Part shown: in pieces, positions 1 to 9,071 of the stretch
Layout: every line of letters begins with the position of its first letter
How positions within the stretch are numbered: position 1 is the first letter of the stretch
Assembly (NCBI GenBank): GCA_017470905.1
Contig: JAFUXL010000016.1
Coordinates: forward strand, 1 to 53,862
Direction: 5' to 3'
DNA from: Ruminococcus sp.
GTDB lineage: Bacteria > Bacillota > Clostridia > Oscillospirales > Ruminococcaceae
DNA: 53,862 bases
Notes under the pieces: model-generated
What the model was told of the DNA's origin: nothing
Database searches by the model: none
The model's input: only the letters and a program-made list of their open reading frames with translations
Position numbers and translations under genes: made by a program

Positions 1-179
1 CGCCTGCTGTAAAGTCAGCACGAACTATACCATGGCTGTCATAAATTCTGGTATCTTCGGACATAAATTCTGTCACATTATCCGCTTGTGTCAAGAGAAT
101 ATCCTATCCTGAAGATATTCTTTTCTGTCTGTATATTTTCATCCGCATTTGTCTGTATTTGAGTATATTTTCACCCCCT

Positions 180-222
180 CTGTTCAGTAACTCCTTTCAC
201 TGAATGAACAGTGTGTTTTTTT
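180..222 (+). terminator. Intrinsic terminator for a gene left of the window
   Basis: An imperfect hairpin pairs CTGTTCA with TGAACAG and is followed by a run of seven T. Nothing upstream in bases 1-179 looks coding, so it probably ends a transcript that starts outside the window. Bases 1-179 otherwise hold only a direct repeat of CATAAATTCTG. Confidence 0.6.
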
Positions 223-278
223 ATTCCAAATGCACGGAAACTCCGCCGCATTATATACATATGCTATTTTAAATCGTC

Positions 279-354
279 AATTTTCGCCTTTCAGGGCTTG
301 TTCTTCCGCTCACTTCACTCTGTTACGTTCGCTTTCAGAACAAGGGCGAAAATT
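279..354. repeat. Two-tier hairpin repeat, copy 1 (3' of pgi)
   Basis: Outer arms AATTTTCGCC/GGCGAAAATT (279-288 and 345-354) enclose inner arms CTTGTTCT/AGAACAAG (297-304 and 337-344). There is an 8-nt one-sided bulge, and the loop is rich in GTGAGCG/GAACG words. Two further copies flank mreB with different but again complementary arms. This copy lies in the opposite orientation, 16 nt beyond the pgi stop codon, so it would sit in the pgi mRNA 3' end. Confidence 0.75.
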
Positions 355-370
355 TCCTCATGCGCAACTA

Positions 371-1708
371 TTATCTGCCGAGCTTTTCTTCAAGGGCAGC
401 CTTTGCGCCCTCGTAGCCGGGCTTGCCGAGGAGTGCGAACATATTCGACTTATAGCTTTCAACACCGGGCTGATTGAAAGGATTTACGCCGAGGACATAT
501 CCCGAAACGGCACAAGCCTTTTCAAAGAAATAAATCATATAGCCGACGCTTTCCTCTGTTGTATCATCGAGTTCGAGAATGATATTCGGAACGCCGCCCT
601 CTGTGTGAGCGAGTACAGTACCCTCAAAAGCTCTTCTGTTTACAACGGACATATTCTGATTTGTGAGGAAATTAAGTCCGTCAAGGTTCTCCTCATCGGG
701 TTCGAGGAAAAGGTCTTTCTTGGGGTTCTTTATATCGACAACCGTCTCGAAGAGTATCCTTGCGCCGTCCTGAATGTACTGACCCATTGAGTGGAGGTCT
801 GTCGAGAAAACGGCTGCTGACGGGAATATACCCTTGTTGTCCTTGCCTTCGCTTTCGCCGAAAAGCTGCTTGTACCATTCCGACATCATGACGAAGCTGG
901 GGTCGTAGGAAACGAGCATTTCAACGGATTTGCCCTTTCTGTAGAGGATATTTCTGACTGCGGCATACTTATAGCAGTCGTTATTGTCGAAATCCGCACT
1001 GAAATCAGCCTGAGCCTTTGCCGCACCCTTCATGAGTGCATCAATATCACAGCCCGCAACGGCTATCGGGAGAAGTCCGACTGCTGTAAGTACCGAGAAA
1101 CGTCCGCCGACATCATCGGGAATTACGAAAGTCTCGTAGCCCTCCGTATCGGAGAGATTTTTGAGAGTACCCCTTGCCTTGTCGGTGGTGGCAAAAATTC
1201 TGTTCTTAGCCTCTTCCTTGCCGTACTTATCCTCAACCATTTTCTTGAAGATACGGAAAGCAAGCGCAGGCTCGGTTGTAGTACCCGACTTTGAGATTAC
1301 GTTCACGGAGAAATCCTTTCCGTCGCAGAGCGAGATAATCTCATTGAGGTAGGTGGGATTTATGCTGTTGCCGACATAATAAATGTCGGGGGTGTCTTTC
1401 TTCATGTTATTATAAAGAGGCGACTTGAGGAGTTCAATGGCAGCTCTTGCGCCGAGATAAGAACCTCCTATGCCGATAACGATAAGAATGTCGGAATTTT
1501 TCTTTATTCTTTCTGCGGCATCCTTAATTCTTGCAAATTCGTCTTTATCGTAATCCGTGGGGAGATTGACCCAGCCGAGGAAATCGTTTCCCAGACCCGT
1601 TTTATTTTCGAGGGCGGCAGCGGCAGCCTCCACCTGTGTTTTTATACCTGCAAGCTCATCAGCGTTGATAAAACTTTCAAGATATTTTGTATTGAGCTTT
1701 AATGACAT
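371..1708 (-). CDS. pgi: Glucose-6-phosphate isomerase
   Basis: This cytosolic glycolytic enzyme interconverts glucose 6-phosphate and fructose 6-phosphate. It is 445 residues, normal for the short Firmicutes form. Visible family signatures are [11 protein letters not shown] (sugar-phosphate site), [10 protein letters not shown], the block [16 protein letters not shown] and a C-terminal QPGVESYK segment. The start is set at the ATG preceded by ATGGAGGTTTC. Longer readings back to 1843 run through the promoter at 1772-1800 and cannot be translated from it. The stop is followed by the hairpin repeat at 279-354. It lies downstream of the carboxypeptidase-like gene on the same strand but has its own promoter, so it is probably transcribed alone. 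Confidence 0.95.
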   Translation of the reverse strand: MSLKLNTKYLESFINADELAGIKTQVEAAAAALENKTGLGNDFLGWVNLPTDYDKDEFARIKDAAERIKKNSDILIVIGIGGSYLGARAAIELLKSPLYNNMKKDTPDIYYVGNSINPTYLNEIISLCDGKDFSVNVISKSGTTTEPALAFRIFKKMVEDKYGKEEAKNRIFATTDKARGTLKNLSDTEGYETFVIPDDVGGRFSVLTAVGLLPIAVAGCDIDALMKGAAKAQADFSADFDNNDCYKYAAVRNILYRKGKSVEMLVSYDPSFVMMSEWYKQLFGESEGKDNKGIFPSAAVFSTDLHSMGQYIQDGARILFETVVDIKNPKKDLFLEPDEENLDGLNFLTNQNMSVVNRRAFEGTVLAHTEGGVPNIILELDDTTEESVGYMIYFFEKACAVSGYVLGVNPFNQPGVESYKSNMFALLGKPGYEGAKAALEEKLGR

Positions 1709-1771
1709 TTTAGAAACCTCCATATTCGGCAGGGCATAGTTTCCCTGCACGATATAATTTATACCAGATAT

Positions 1772-1800
1772 ATAATACAATATTTTCAGATTTTTTTCAA
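1772..1800 (-). promoter_or_regulatory. Promoter of pgi
   Basis: On the - strand, TTGAAA (1795-1800), a 17-nt spacer and TATTAT (1772-1777). The expected start near 1765 leaves a ~55-nt leader and supports the internal ATG at 1708. Confidence 0.6.
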
Positions 1801-1854
1801 GCATATTCGGAAAAGTATTTATATATTTGTGCAAATCAAACAATTTTAAACATA

Positions 1855-2985
1855 TTATTTTATTAATTCTAACAGAGTTTTCCCGAATATCCAGCCAAAA
1901 GAGAGCCTGTCAACATCTTCCTTTGCGGTTATGGGTATCTCGCAGACGAGTACATCGCCGTTATAAAATGATGCCATGCCTATTTTCTGACCCTTTCTGA
2001 CGGGAGCATCTATGTATTCGGGGATAACCACAACGCTGCTGAGTTCCTTAACACCAACGGGGACAACAAGCATATCCTGTCTTTGTATCTGCATTTCAAC
2101 GAAATTCTCCGTACCGTTCCTGACTTCAAGCGGACGGAGCATTTCATCAGGAAACATTGTCGCAGTGATTTTATATTCCCCGAAGCCCGTATTTATGAGC
2201 TTTTTGGCTTTTCCAAGCGATATATCCTCATCCTCCGCACCAAGTACCACGGATATGTAGACAATGCCCTTTTCATTTCTTCCTGCCTCCGCCGCACAGT
2301 ATCCCGACTGTTCGGAATGACAGGCTTTGAAGCCGATATGTCTTTCATAAGTCCTCGAAAGTGTATTTTCGTTCACAAGCTCCGTCTGTCCCGACTTGAC
2401 GAAATCCCTCCATGTGCGGAAATAATCCGTGAGCATATCGTAATTTACAAGCTCCCTGCATATAAGTGCTATGTCATGCGCCGTGGAATATTCATTTCCG
2501 TCATAATATCCGCATGGCGAACAGAAAACAGTATCACGCATACCGAGCCTTTCAGCCTCCGCATTCATGCGCACGACAAAATCCTCAACGCTCCCCCCGG
2601 AGTTTTCCGCAAGGACAATCGCCGCATCGTTGGCATTTCCTATTATTACGGATTTAAGCAAATCGCCGACAGTTATCTTATCGCCTGCCTGAAGCCATAC
2701 TACAGCCCCCTTGGTTCCCGTCACGCTCGGAGATGCCGTCACCTCGTCATCGGGCGAATAAAGCCCCTTTTCAATATCCTCCGCAGCAATCAGAACCGTC
2801 ATGAGCTTGCTCAAATATCCGACATTCAGGCGAACGTCCGAATTGTATTCCTCTGCTATGTAGCCCGTTTTTGCCTCCATCAGAATATATGCGGAAATAC
2901 CGCTGTTTTCGGCTGATTTTGCATAAATCGGCATTATTTCCGCAAAAAGAATTATGACGCATAAGATATTGAATATCCTTTTCAT
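1855..2985 (-). CDS. D-Ala-D-Ala carboxypeptidase (PBP5/DacF) homologue with altered active-site motifs
   Basis: 376 residues with an N-terminal signal segment (residues 4-22, ending near YAKSA), a full transpeptidase-like domain and the C-terminal beta domain of the PBP5 family (peptidase S11). Family members trim the terminal D-Ala from peptidoglycan stem peptides outside the membrane. The alignment landmarks are clear, but the catalytic residues differ. SxxK reads Y57-L-S-K60, SxN reads N117-A-N119, and KTG reads K220-A-C222 (before H-S-E-Q-S-G-Y). The lysines remain; the nucleophile serine does not. The frame is open and even throughout, so this is not simple decay. The start is the ATG 8 nt after GAGGTG. 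It may bind wall peptides without cutting them, or use a shifted residue such as S59. I am sure of the fold but not of any enzymatic activity. Confidence 0.85.
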   Translation of the reverse strand: MKRIFNILCVIILFAEIMPIYAKSAENSGISAYILMEAKTGYIAEEYNSDVRLNVGYLSKLMTVLIAAEDIEKGLYSPDDEVTASPSVTGTKGAVVWLQAGDKITVGDLLKSVIIGNANDAAIVLAENSGGSVEDFVVRMNAEAERLGMRDTVFCSPCGYYDGNEYSTAHDIALICRELVNYDMLTDYFRTWRDFVKSGQTELVNENTLSRTYERHIGFKACHSEQSGYCAAEAGRNEKGIVYISVVLGAEDEDISLGKAKKLINTGFGEYKITATMFPDEMLRPLEVRNGTENFVEMQIQRQDMLVVPVGVKELSSVVVIPEYIDAPVRKGQKIGMASFYNGDVLVCEIPITAKEDVDRLSFGWIFGKTLLELIK

Positions 2986-3079
2986 ATTCATCACCTCATA
3001 AAATTATATAAATCAGACAAAGTTATTATTCGCATTGCAGGTAAATTTCGTAAGATGTGCATAAATAAAAATTTTTCCC

Positions 3080-3108
3080 TTGACTTTTTTCTGTTTACGT
3101 GATATAAT
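3080..3108 (+). promoter_or_regulatory. Promoter reading toward tRNA-Leu(UAA)
   Basis: TTGACT (3080-3085), 17-nt spacer, TATAAT (3103-3108) with an extended TGA just before the -10. It closely resembles the tRNA promoter at 52771-52799. Here 212 nt separate it from the tRNA, and that stretch is filled by a hairpin plus heptamer repeats. Confidence 0.65.
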
Positions 3109-3196
3109 GATATTCGTAATATTCGTCATAAAATATAATTGTAAATTAATTTTAAGCTGTGATTGAGCGATTGAGCAGATTTAAATTTTTTGTGTT

Positions 3197-3317
3197 TTCT
3201 TCCTCCGCCTGCGGCGGAGGAAGAAGTACGGAATATAAAAATTTTTGTGCATTGTTTCAGATGCCGGTTTATGGTTTTAAGCTGATTACAAATTATGAAT
3301 TATGAATTATGAATTAA
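3197..3317. repeat. Bipartite intergenic repeat: GC hairpin plus AATTATG array
   Basis: A perfect 13-bp hairpin (3197-3209 paired with 3213-3225) has core CCGCC-tgc-GGCGG. It is followed ~65 nt later by a tandem AATTATG array (3291-3317). The same two parts recur near 32.5, 40.7, 41.95 and 49.4 kb. With the promoter at 3080 it accounts for the gene-free stretch 2986-3320. Confidence 0.7.
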
Positions 3318-3320
3318 TAT

Positions 3321-3404
3321 GCCGCTGTGGTGGAATAGGCAGACACAAGGGACTTAAAATCCCTCGGAGTAAAATCCGTACCGGTTCAAGTCCGGTCAGC
3401 GGCA
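3321..3404 (+). tRNA. tRNA-Leu(UAA)
   Basis: The acceptor stem GCCGCTG/CAGCGGC closes the molecule. The anticodon arm AGGGA-CTTAAAA-TCCCT gives anticodon UAA. A long variable arm typical of class II tRNAs (CGGA...TCCG) follows, and the T arm is CCGGTTCAAGTCCGG. The discriminator is A. CCA is not encoded, unlike the two tRNAs at 52.8-53.0 kb. Confidence 0.95.
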
Positions 3405-3419
3405 CTGTAAAACATCGTG

Positions 3420-3455
3420 AAATCGGACTTTTTCGGAAGTCCGATTTTCTTTTTT
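3420..3455 (+). terminator. Terminator after tRNA-Leu
   Basis: An 11-bp perfect hairpin, AAATCGGACTT/AAGTCCGATTT, is followed by TCTTTTTT. The rest of 3456-3621 shows no gene. Confidence 0.85.
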
Positions 3456-3621
3456 CCGTCAGGAACAGCCTTGAATTTGTTTTTCATAGTTAAATAACTT
3501 TCCGCAGTATTTTCCGCCTGTGCATCAAATTGTATATCTTTCACAAAAATCAAAGGCTTCATTTGGCATCTTTAAAATTTCTGAAATTTTTCACAGGAAA
3601 TATTTTTCTGACCAAAAACCC

Positions 3622-3650
3622 TTGACAATGCTGTAAATATATGATACAAT
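3622..3650 (+). promoter_or_regulatory. Promoter of the HA-repeat gene
   Basis: TTGACA (3622-3627), 17-nt spacer, TACAAT (3645-3650). The start near 3657 gives a ~75-nt leader before the AGGAGG site at 3718. Confidence 0.65.
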
Positions 3651-3731
3651 GTACTTGAAGTGCAGCAGCTGTACACTTCTCTGTAACGGCAAAATTCAAG
3701 GTTTTCGACAAATCGTCAGGAGGCTCGGAGT

Positions 3732-5207
3732 ATGTACGAAAATGTATTTCCGAAAAATACCCCGTCAGAAATCACGGATAAATGCTCAAAATGTGAAAGG
3801 CTTGCAAGTATGTCACCCGACGGCTGGAATGAAATGTATTCCGCTGCAAAAAAATATTACTGTGAAAACAATTCGCTCAGTCCGCCGGTATTCTATGTTA
3901 CGGACGAGGGTCTGCCCCTCGGAGCATGGCTCGAAAAATTAAGAATATGCCGAAAAAACGGCATATACAACTGCTTTCTCACCGAAGAGCATATAGCAAT
4001 GCTCGACAAAATCGGTATGCTGTGGGATGTCTATGACTATGTATTTGAACGCAGCTACAATGCGGCGGCAGCCTACTACAGAGAACACGGCGACCTCGAA
4101 TGCGGTTCGGAATATGTTACCCCCGACGGCATACGTCTCGGCGCATGGCTCAGGTATCTGCGCACACAGTCCAAGAAAAACAGCCGCTTTCTCACGGATG
4201 AACAATATCAGATGCTCGCCTCAATCGGTATGCGCTGGGGCAGCAAGTACGAGCTGCAATGGGACGGAGTTTATCAGGTGCTGTGCGAATATTACAGGGC
4301 AAACGGAAATATAAATCTACCTGCGGCTTATGTTACTCCGGACGGTGTGCGGCTCGGACGCTGGATAAGACGGCAGATTGAACTCCACGGAAACGGTCAG
4401 CTTACGGACAGCCGCACGGAAAGACTCGAAAAGCTCGGCATAGTATGGAATACGGACAGCTCGTGGGAGGAAAAATTCCGCCTTGCAAAAAAATACAGCG
4501 ACGAACACAACGGCATACTTTCCATGCCCTCCGATTATGTCACAGACGGCATATGCCTGAGCAAATGGCTCAATGAACAAAAGCTCACGGGAGAGGGCAG
4601 GCGAAAAAAACAGCTCACCCCCGAACAGCGTGAAAGACTTGAATCAATAGGTCTGGTTTTCGGAAAGACCAAAAGCGATATTGCATGGCATAACCGTTAC
4701 ATGGAGGCTAAACGCTATCACGACGAACACGGAAATGTCAATATCCCGACAGGCTATAAGGACGCATCAGGTAAAAATCTCTACGTATGGGTCGGCAGAC
4801 AGCGTAAATATTACCGCTGCGGCAGGCTCTCCGACGAAAAAATAAAATTGCTCACAGATATAGGAATAATAAGCGGTTTCGGCGGCTCGCCCGGGGATGA
4901 CTGCTCCTGTGCGGAGGTCTGCTGCGGCGGACACGGCACACTTTGGGATGCATATGCGCAGCGCTGGCAGCAGATGTATCAGAGTGCGGTCATTTTTTAC
5001 AATAAGAACGGCAACCTTAAAGTTCCGCCGAAATACAGAACAGAAAACGGAAAAGACCTGTATGACTGGCTTCAGAGACAAAAAAAACAGTACAGAACAG
5101 GAAAGCTCAATGAGTATAAGATAACTCTTCTGCGCTGCATAGGCTTCAGTTTCGGAAAGAATCCGCCGAAAAACACGGCGGAAAAAAATACATCGGAACA
5201 GAAATAA
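3732..5207 (+). CDS. Protein of six tandem helicase-associated (HA) domains
   Basis: 491 residues built almost entirely from six copies of a ~65-residue helical unit at roughly 32-98, 104-169, 177-239, 245-310, 319-380 and 411-475. Each copy has the order W-x3-Y...YY..hG....P..YVTxDG..LG.W...R......L....R..L..IG..W. This matches the HA domain (PF03457), usually found behind a superfamily 2 helicase and thought to bind nucleic acid. No helicase motor, Walker motif or other catalytic domain is present here or next to it. Cysteines cluster in the N-terminal CSKC (18-21) and in the linker before unit six (391-398, CSCAEVCC), which may bind metal. The start follows AGGAGG at 8 nt. The gene has its own promoter and stands alone. 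The exact role is unknown; sequence-specific DNA or RNA binding is an inference. Confidence 0.8.
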   Translation: MYENVFPKNTPSEITDKCSKCERLASMSPDGWNEMYSAAKKYYCENNSLSPPVFYVTDEGLPLGAWLEKLRICRKNGIYNCFLTEEHIAMLDKIGMLWDVYDYVFERSYNAAAAYYREHGDLECGSEYVTPDGIRLGAWLRYLRTQSKKNSRFLTDEQYQMLASIGMRWGSKYELQWDGVYQVLCEYYRANGNINLPAAYVTPDGVRLGRWIRRQIELHGNGQLTDSRTERLEKLGIVWNTDSSWEEKFRLAKKYSDEHNGILSMPSDYVTDGICLSKWLNEQKLTGEGRRKKQLTPEQRERLESIGLVFGKTKSDIAWHNRYMEAKRYHDEHGNVNIPTGYKDASGKNLYVWVGRQRKYYRCGRLSDEKIKLLTDIGIISGFGGSPGDDCSCAEVCCGGHGTLWDAYAQRWQQMYQSAVIFYNKNGNLKVPPKYRTENGKDLYDWLQRQKKQYRTGKLNEYKITLLRCIGFSFGKNPPKNTAEKNTSEQK

Positions 5208-5443
5208 TGCGGCGGTATCAGCGTGAAAGAAAACAGAAAAGATATACGGAAAATGAAACAGACGGATAAAACAGATATAATTCAGTTATCCGGGAATGTT
5301 TTTCAGATATATCGCAGGCTTCTCGGCAGTCATCTGCGTGAGGTCATATTGCGGGAGGTAAATATGAAGGGAATGCTCCGTATCTGCCGTGCGGCAGCGG
5401 AAGCTTCTACGGCTTGTATATATCCTGATTGTGGGAGGTTACT

Positions 5444-6277
5444 ATGCATAATACAAATTTGATGAATCATATGCTTTCGGAGGACGATGTTACAAACAAT
5501 ATGCTCAATGCCCTCAAAAGAGGCGAAGCGTCTGTTATTGTCACACCCGAAAAATTCTCAAAAAAGGGGGTTACGGAATATCCTATCCTCGAATTTGACG
5601 AGGAGGCTCTTGAGCTTCTTCGCCTCGGCATTGTCAACACACTGAAATACAGCAAAATTGTTCCGAACGGCGGAAAGGCATACGAATGTACAAAGCGTAT
5701 GTTTGACATTGCGGCATCTGCCGCCGCACTTGCGGTTCTTGCCGTTCCGATAGGAATTGCGGCACTGGTGATATACATAGATGACAAGGGAAATCCTTTC
5801 TTTTCACAGGTAAGACTTACAAAGAACGGAAAGCCTTTCAGAATGTACAAGCTAAGAACCATGTGCATGGACGCAGAGGCTCGCTTCGCCGAGGTGCAGA
5901 AGGAAAACCAGTCGGACGGTCTTGCTTTCAAAAGCGACAGCGACCCACGCATAACCCGTGTGGGCGGCTTTCTGAGAAAAACCTCGATAGACGAGCTGCC
6001 ACAGCTCTGGAATGTGCTTAAGGGCGATATGTCGCTTATAGGTCCCCGTCCGCCTCTCCCCCGTGAGGTGGTGCTTTACACCCCAAAGCAGATGGAGAGA
6101 CTGCTTGTAAAGGGCGGACTTTCGTGTATCTGTCAGACCGAGGGCAGGAGCGATATGGCATTCGACGAATGGGTAAAGGGCGACCTCAGATATATAAAGA
6201 CACGCAGCGCAAAGGTTGACCTCAAGCTCATGATAAAGACAGTACAAGCCGTTGTCATGAGAAAGGGCGCAAAATAA
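5444..6277 (+). CDS. Undecaprenyl-phosphate sugar-1-phosphate transferase (priming enzyme)
   Basis: 277 residues of the bacterial sugar transferase family (PF02397, WcaJ/RfbP type). After an ~80-residue N-terminal region comes KRMFDIAAS, then one membrane helix (ALAVLAVPIGIAALVIYI). The catalytic block follows, with FFSQVRLTKNGKPF, MYKLRTM, the DPRITRVGGFLRKTSIDELPQ signature and SLIGPRPP. Such enzymes start each repeat unit by moving a sugar 1-phosphate from a nucleotide sugar to undecaprenyl phosphate at the inner membrane face. The start is the ATG 7 nt after GGGAGG; the reading from TTG at 5429 would include the ribosome site. As the first gene of the polysaccharide cluster, it fits the priming step. 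Substrate sugar cannot be read from sequence. Confidence 0.9.
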   Translation: MHNTNLMNHMLSEDDVTNNMLNALKRGEASVIVTPEKFSKKGVTEYPILEFDEEALELLRLGIVNTLKYSKIVPNGGKAYECTKRMFDIAASAAALAVLAVPIGIAALVIYIDDKGNPFFSQVRLTKNGKPFRMYKLRTMCMDAEARFAEVQKENQSDGLAFKSDSDPRITRVGGFLRKTSIDELPQLWNVLKGDMSLIGPRPPLPREVVLYTPKQMERLLVKGGLSCICQTEGRSDMAFDEWVKGDLRYIKTRSAKVDLKLMIKTVQAVVMRKGAK

Positions 6278-6362
6278 ACACGGGGCTGTGATTTCAAAAT
6301 ACGCTGCTCTCCGCCGCAGACGGGTAAACAGTATATGACTGTGCTTTTAAAATTCAAAGTCC

Positions 6363-6393
6363 TTTGTTCCTCCGCCGCAGGCGGAGGAACAAA
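6363..6393. repeat. GC hairpin repeat upstream of rfbA
   Basis: A perfect 14-bp hairpin (6363-6376 with 6380-6393) has the shared CCGCC-gca-GGCGG core. The outer arms TTTGTTCCT/AGGAACAAA differ from other copies but stay complementary. It lies in the 171-nt gap between the priming transferase and rfbA. Confidence 0.7.
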
Positions 6394-6448
6394 AGCAAAA
6401 TATAAAATTTCTAAATGACTATAGCTGAAAATTCAAGGAGGATTTAAA

Positions 6449-7336
6449 ATGAAAGGAATTATATTGGCAGGCGGTTCGGGTACAAGGCTTTATCCGCTTA
6501 CAATGGTAACGTCCAAGCAGCTTCTCCCGTTATATGACAAGCCGATGGTCTTTTATCCCCTTTCAACGCTCATGCTGGCGGGAATAAAAGACATACTCAT
6601 TATCTCGACTCCGACCGACCTGCCGAATTTCGAGAGACTTCTCGGCGACGGCTCACAGTACGGCATAAACCTTTCATACAAGGTTCAGCCCTCGCCTGAC
6701 GGTCTTGCTCAGGCGTTCATACTCGGCGAGGAGTTTATCGGGGACGATGCGTGTGCAATGGTTCTCGGAGACAACATCTTCTACGGCAACGGCTTCGGAA
6801 CTATCCTGCGCTCTGCAAAGGAAAATGCCGAAAAGAATAACCGTGCAACCGTATTCGGATACTACGTTCCCGACCCCGAACGCTTCGGTGTCGTTGATTT
6901 TGATGAAAACGGTCATGCCCTTTCGATTGAAGAAAAGCCCGAACAGCCCAGAAGCAATTATGCGGTGACGGGACTTTATTTCTATCCCTCGGGCGTTTCT
7001 GCGCTTGCAAATCAGGTTAAGCCCTCTGACAGAGGAGAGCTTGAAATAACCACTTTGAACGAGATGTACCTCGATGAAAAAATTCTTGATGTACAGCTGC
7101 TCGGAAGAGGCTTTGCATGGCTCGATACGGGAACAATGGACAGTCTCCTCGATGCGTCGAACTTCGTGCAGATGATACAGAACCGTCAGGGCATAGTTAT
7201 CTCCGCACCCGAGGAGATTGCATACATAAACCATTGGACAGACAGGGAAAGACTGCTTGAAGCAGCTGAAAAATACGGCAAATCGCCCTACGGTCAGCAC
7301 CTCAAGGCAGTCGCAGAAGGAAAAGTACAGTATTAA
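6449..7336 (+). CDS. rfbA: Glucose-1-phosphate thymidylyltransferase
   Basis: Joins dTTP and glucose 1-phosphate to make dTDP-glucose, the first committed step to dTDP-L-rhamnose. 295 residues, the family's usual size. It begins with the nucleotide-binding signature [17 protein letters not shown]. It also shows [12 protein letters not shown], the VLGDNIFYG metal-site block, [19 protein letters not shown] and [10 protein letters not shown]. The ATG follows AAGGAGG. rfbB follows 13 nt later, so the two are co-transcribed. Also called rmlA. Confidence 0.97.
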   Translation: MKGIILAGGSGTRLYPLTMVTSKQLLPLYDKPMVFYPLSTLMLAGIKDILIISTPTDLPNFERLLGDGSQYGINLSYKVQPSPDGLAQAFILGEEFIGDDACAMVLGDNIFYGNGFGTILRSAKENAEKNNRATVFGYYVPDPERFGVVDFDENGHALSIEEKPEQPRSNYAVTGLYFYPSGVSALANQVKPSDRGELEITTLNEMYLDEKILDVQLLGRGFAWLDTGTMDSLLDASNFVQMIQNRQGIVISAPEEIAYINHWTDRERLLEAAEKYGKSPYGQHLKAVAEGKVQY

Positions 7337-7349
7337 CGGAGGAAAAAAC

Positions 7350-8378
7350 ATGAATGTATTTGTAACAGGCGGTGCCGGCTTTATCGGCTCAAATTTCGTT
7401 TTTCATATGCTCAGAAAATATCCCGGTTACAGGATAGTATGTCTCGACAAGCTCACATATGCGGGAAATCTTTCCACTCTTGAACCCGTGATGAAAAACC
7501 CGAATTTCCGTTTCACAAAGACGGATATATGTGACCGCAATGCCGTATATAAGCTCTTTGAGGAGGAAAAGCCCGATATTGTCGTAAATTTCGCTGCGGA
7601 GTCGCACGTTGACCGTTCAATCGAAAACCCCGAAATCTTCCTTCAGACAAATATCCTCGGCACACAGGTTCTTATGGATGCCTGCCGCAAATACGGAATA
7701 CAGCGTTATCATCAGGTAAGCACGGACGAAGTCTACGGCGACCTCCCCCTTGACCGTCCCGACCTCTTCTTCACAGAAGAAACTCCCATTCATACGAGCA
7801 GTCCCTATTCAAGCTCAAAGGCAGGCGCAGACCTCCTCGTCATGGCTTATCACAGAACCTACGGTCTGCCCGTCACGATAAGCCGCTGCTCAAATAATTA
7901 CGGCCCCTATCACTTCCCCGAAAAGCTTATTCCCCTTATGATAGCAAATGCCCTTGCGGACAAGCCTCTCCCCGTCTACGGCGAGGGTCTTAACGTGCGT
8001 GACTGGCTCTATGTCGAGGACCACTGCCGTGCCATAGACCTCATAATACATAAAGGCAGAGTCGGAGAGGTATATAATGTCGGCGGCCACAACGAGATGA
8101 AAAATATCGACATTGTAAAGCTTATCTGCAAGGAGCTTGACAAACCCGAAAGCCTTATCACACACGTCGAGGACAGAAAGGGTCATGATATGCGCTATGC
8201 CATAGACCCCACAAAGATACACAGCGAACTCGGCTGGCTCCCCGAAACCAAATTCGAGGACGGCATAAAAAAGACTATCAAATGGTATCTCGAAAACCGT
8301 GAGTGGTGGGAGACAATAATATCGGGCGAATATCAGAATTACTACGAAAAGATGTACGGCAGCCGTGCGGAGGTCTGA
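7350..8378 (+). CDS. rfbB: dTDP-glucose 4,6-dehydratase
   Basis: Converts dTDP-glucose to dTDP-4-keto-6-deoxyglucose with tightly bound NAD. 342 residues of the extended short-chain dehydrogenase family. Rossmann motif TGGAGFIGSNF lies at residues 6-16. AAESHVDRSI, the STDEVYG block and YSSSKAGAD (catalytic Tyr and Lys) follow, then SNNYGPYHFPEKLIP. The start chosen is the ATG 9 nt after GGAGG; the upstream in-frame ATG lies inside rfbA. Its stop overlaps the region just before the next start (TGAATG), indicating coupling. Confidence 0.97.
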   Translation: MNVFVTGGAGFIGSNFVFHMLRKYPGYRIVCLDKLTYAGNLSTLEPVMKNPNFRFTKTDICDRNAVYKLFEEEKPDIVVNFAAESHVDRSIENPEIFLQTNILGTQVLMDACRKYGIQRYHQVSTDEVYGDLPLDRPDLFFTEETPIHTSSPYSSSKAGADLLVMAYHRTYGLPVTISRCSNNYGPYHFPEKLIPLMIANALADKPLPVYGEGLNVRDWLYVEDHCRAIDLIIHKGRVGEVYNVGGHNEMKNIDIVKLICKELDKPESLITHVEDRKGHDMRYAIDPTKIHSELGWLPETKFEDGIKKTIKWYLENREWWETIISGEYQNYYEKMYGSRAEV

Positions 8379-9071
8379 ATGAAAAAGCTTAAAAGAATAG
8401 TATATTCAAGCAATATTCTCTTTTTTCTCTATCAGAAGCTTGACTCTTTTAAGCGCAGCCTCGGCAGCAGCCTGAAAGTCATCAACAAGGGATACGGAAG
8501 AATATCCAGGGATACAGAGGGTACGGGACACGAACTGATTATCGGCGAGGGTACAGTGCTTATGAATCCCACAATCCGCATGAGAGGAAGGAACAACAAG
8601 ATTATTTTCGGAAAGAACTGTCATGTGGGTCCCGAATGTTCAATCTGGGCAGAGGGCGAAAATATACGCATAACTGTCGGCGACAATGTAACGTTTACAA
8701 GAAAATGTCAGCTCAATGCACAGGAAAAGAATATGTACATAAATATAGGCGACGATTGTATGTTCTCGAACAGGATTACCGTGCGAACCAGCGACTCTCA
8801 CCCGATTTATTCAAAAATAACGGGAAAAAGAATAAACCGGGCTGCACCCGTTGTAATCGGCAGTCATGTGTGGGTTGCACCCAACAGCAAAATAATGAAG
8901 GGCGTTACTGTCGGTGAAGGTACGGTCATAGGGTCAAATACCCTGATAACCAGAGATGTTCCCCCAAATTCGTTGGCTGTCGGAATGCCCGGCAGAGTTG
9001 TAAAGACCGATATTGAATGGACAAGGGAAGATGTTATATTCGGCACGAATGAAAAGGATGATATATCATGA
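8379..9071 (+). CDS. Left-handed beta-helix (hexapeptide) acyltransferase
   Basis: 230 residues. From about residue 50 there are repeated [IV]-G-x4 hexapeptides typical of the LbH acetyltransferase superfamily (WcaF/CysE-like). The C-terminal signature is VIGSHVWVAPNSKIMKGVTVG followed by VIGSNTLITRDVPPNSLAVGMPG. Such cytosolic trimeric enzymes usually transfer acetyl from acetyl-CoA to a sugar hydroxyl or amine. Its place between rfbB and rfbD, with no intergenic space and a 4-nt ATGA overlap with rfbD, points to modifying a sugar of the polysaccharide made by this cluster. The N-terminal ~50 residues are not clearly assigned. The acceptor is unknown. Confidence 0.85.
   Translation: MKKLKRIVYSSNILFFLYQKLDSFKRSLGSSLKVINKGYGRISRDTEGTGHELIIGEGTVLMNPTIRMRGRNNKIIFGKNCHVGPECSIWAEGENIRITVGDNVTFTRKCQLNAQEKNMYINIGDDCMFSNRITVRTSDSHPIYSKITGKRINRAAPVVIGSHVWVAPNSKIMKGVTVGEGTVIGSNTLITRDVPPNSLAVGMPGRVVKTDIEWTREDVIFGTNEKDDIS

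Noticed and set aside
211-790. Two + strand ORFs at the left edge
   Set aside because: They cross the hairpin repeat and the pgi coding region in antisense and have no ribosome site or family.
2083-2916. 277-codon + strand ORF opposite the carboxypeptidase gene
   Set aside because: Antisense shadow; the - strand frame has signal peptide and family order.
5223-5462. 79-codon + strand ORF between the HA-repeat gene and the priming transferase
   Set aside because: Poor start context, no domain, composition unlike neighbours, and it overlaps the ribosome site and start of the transferase. The gap 5208-5443 shows no other gene.
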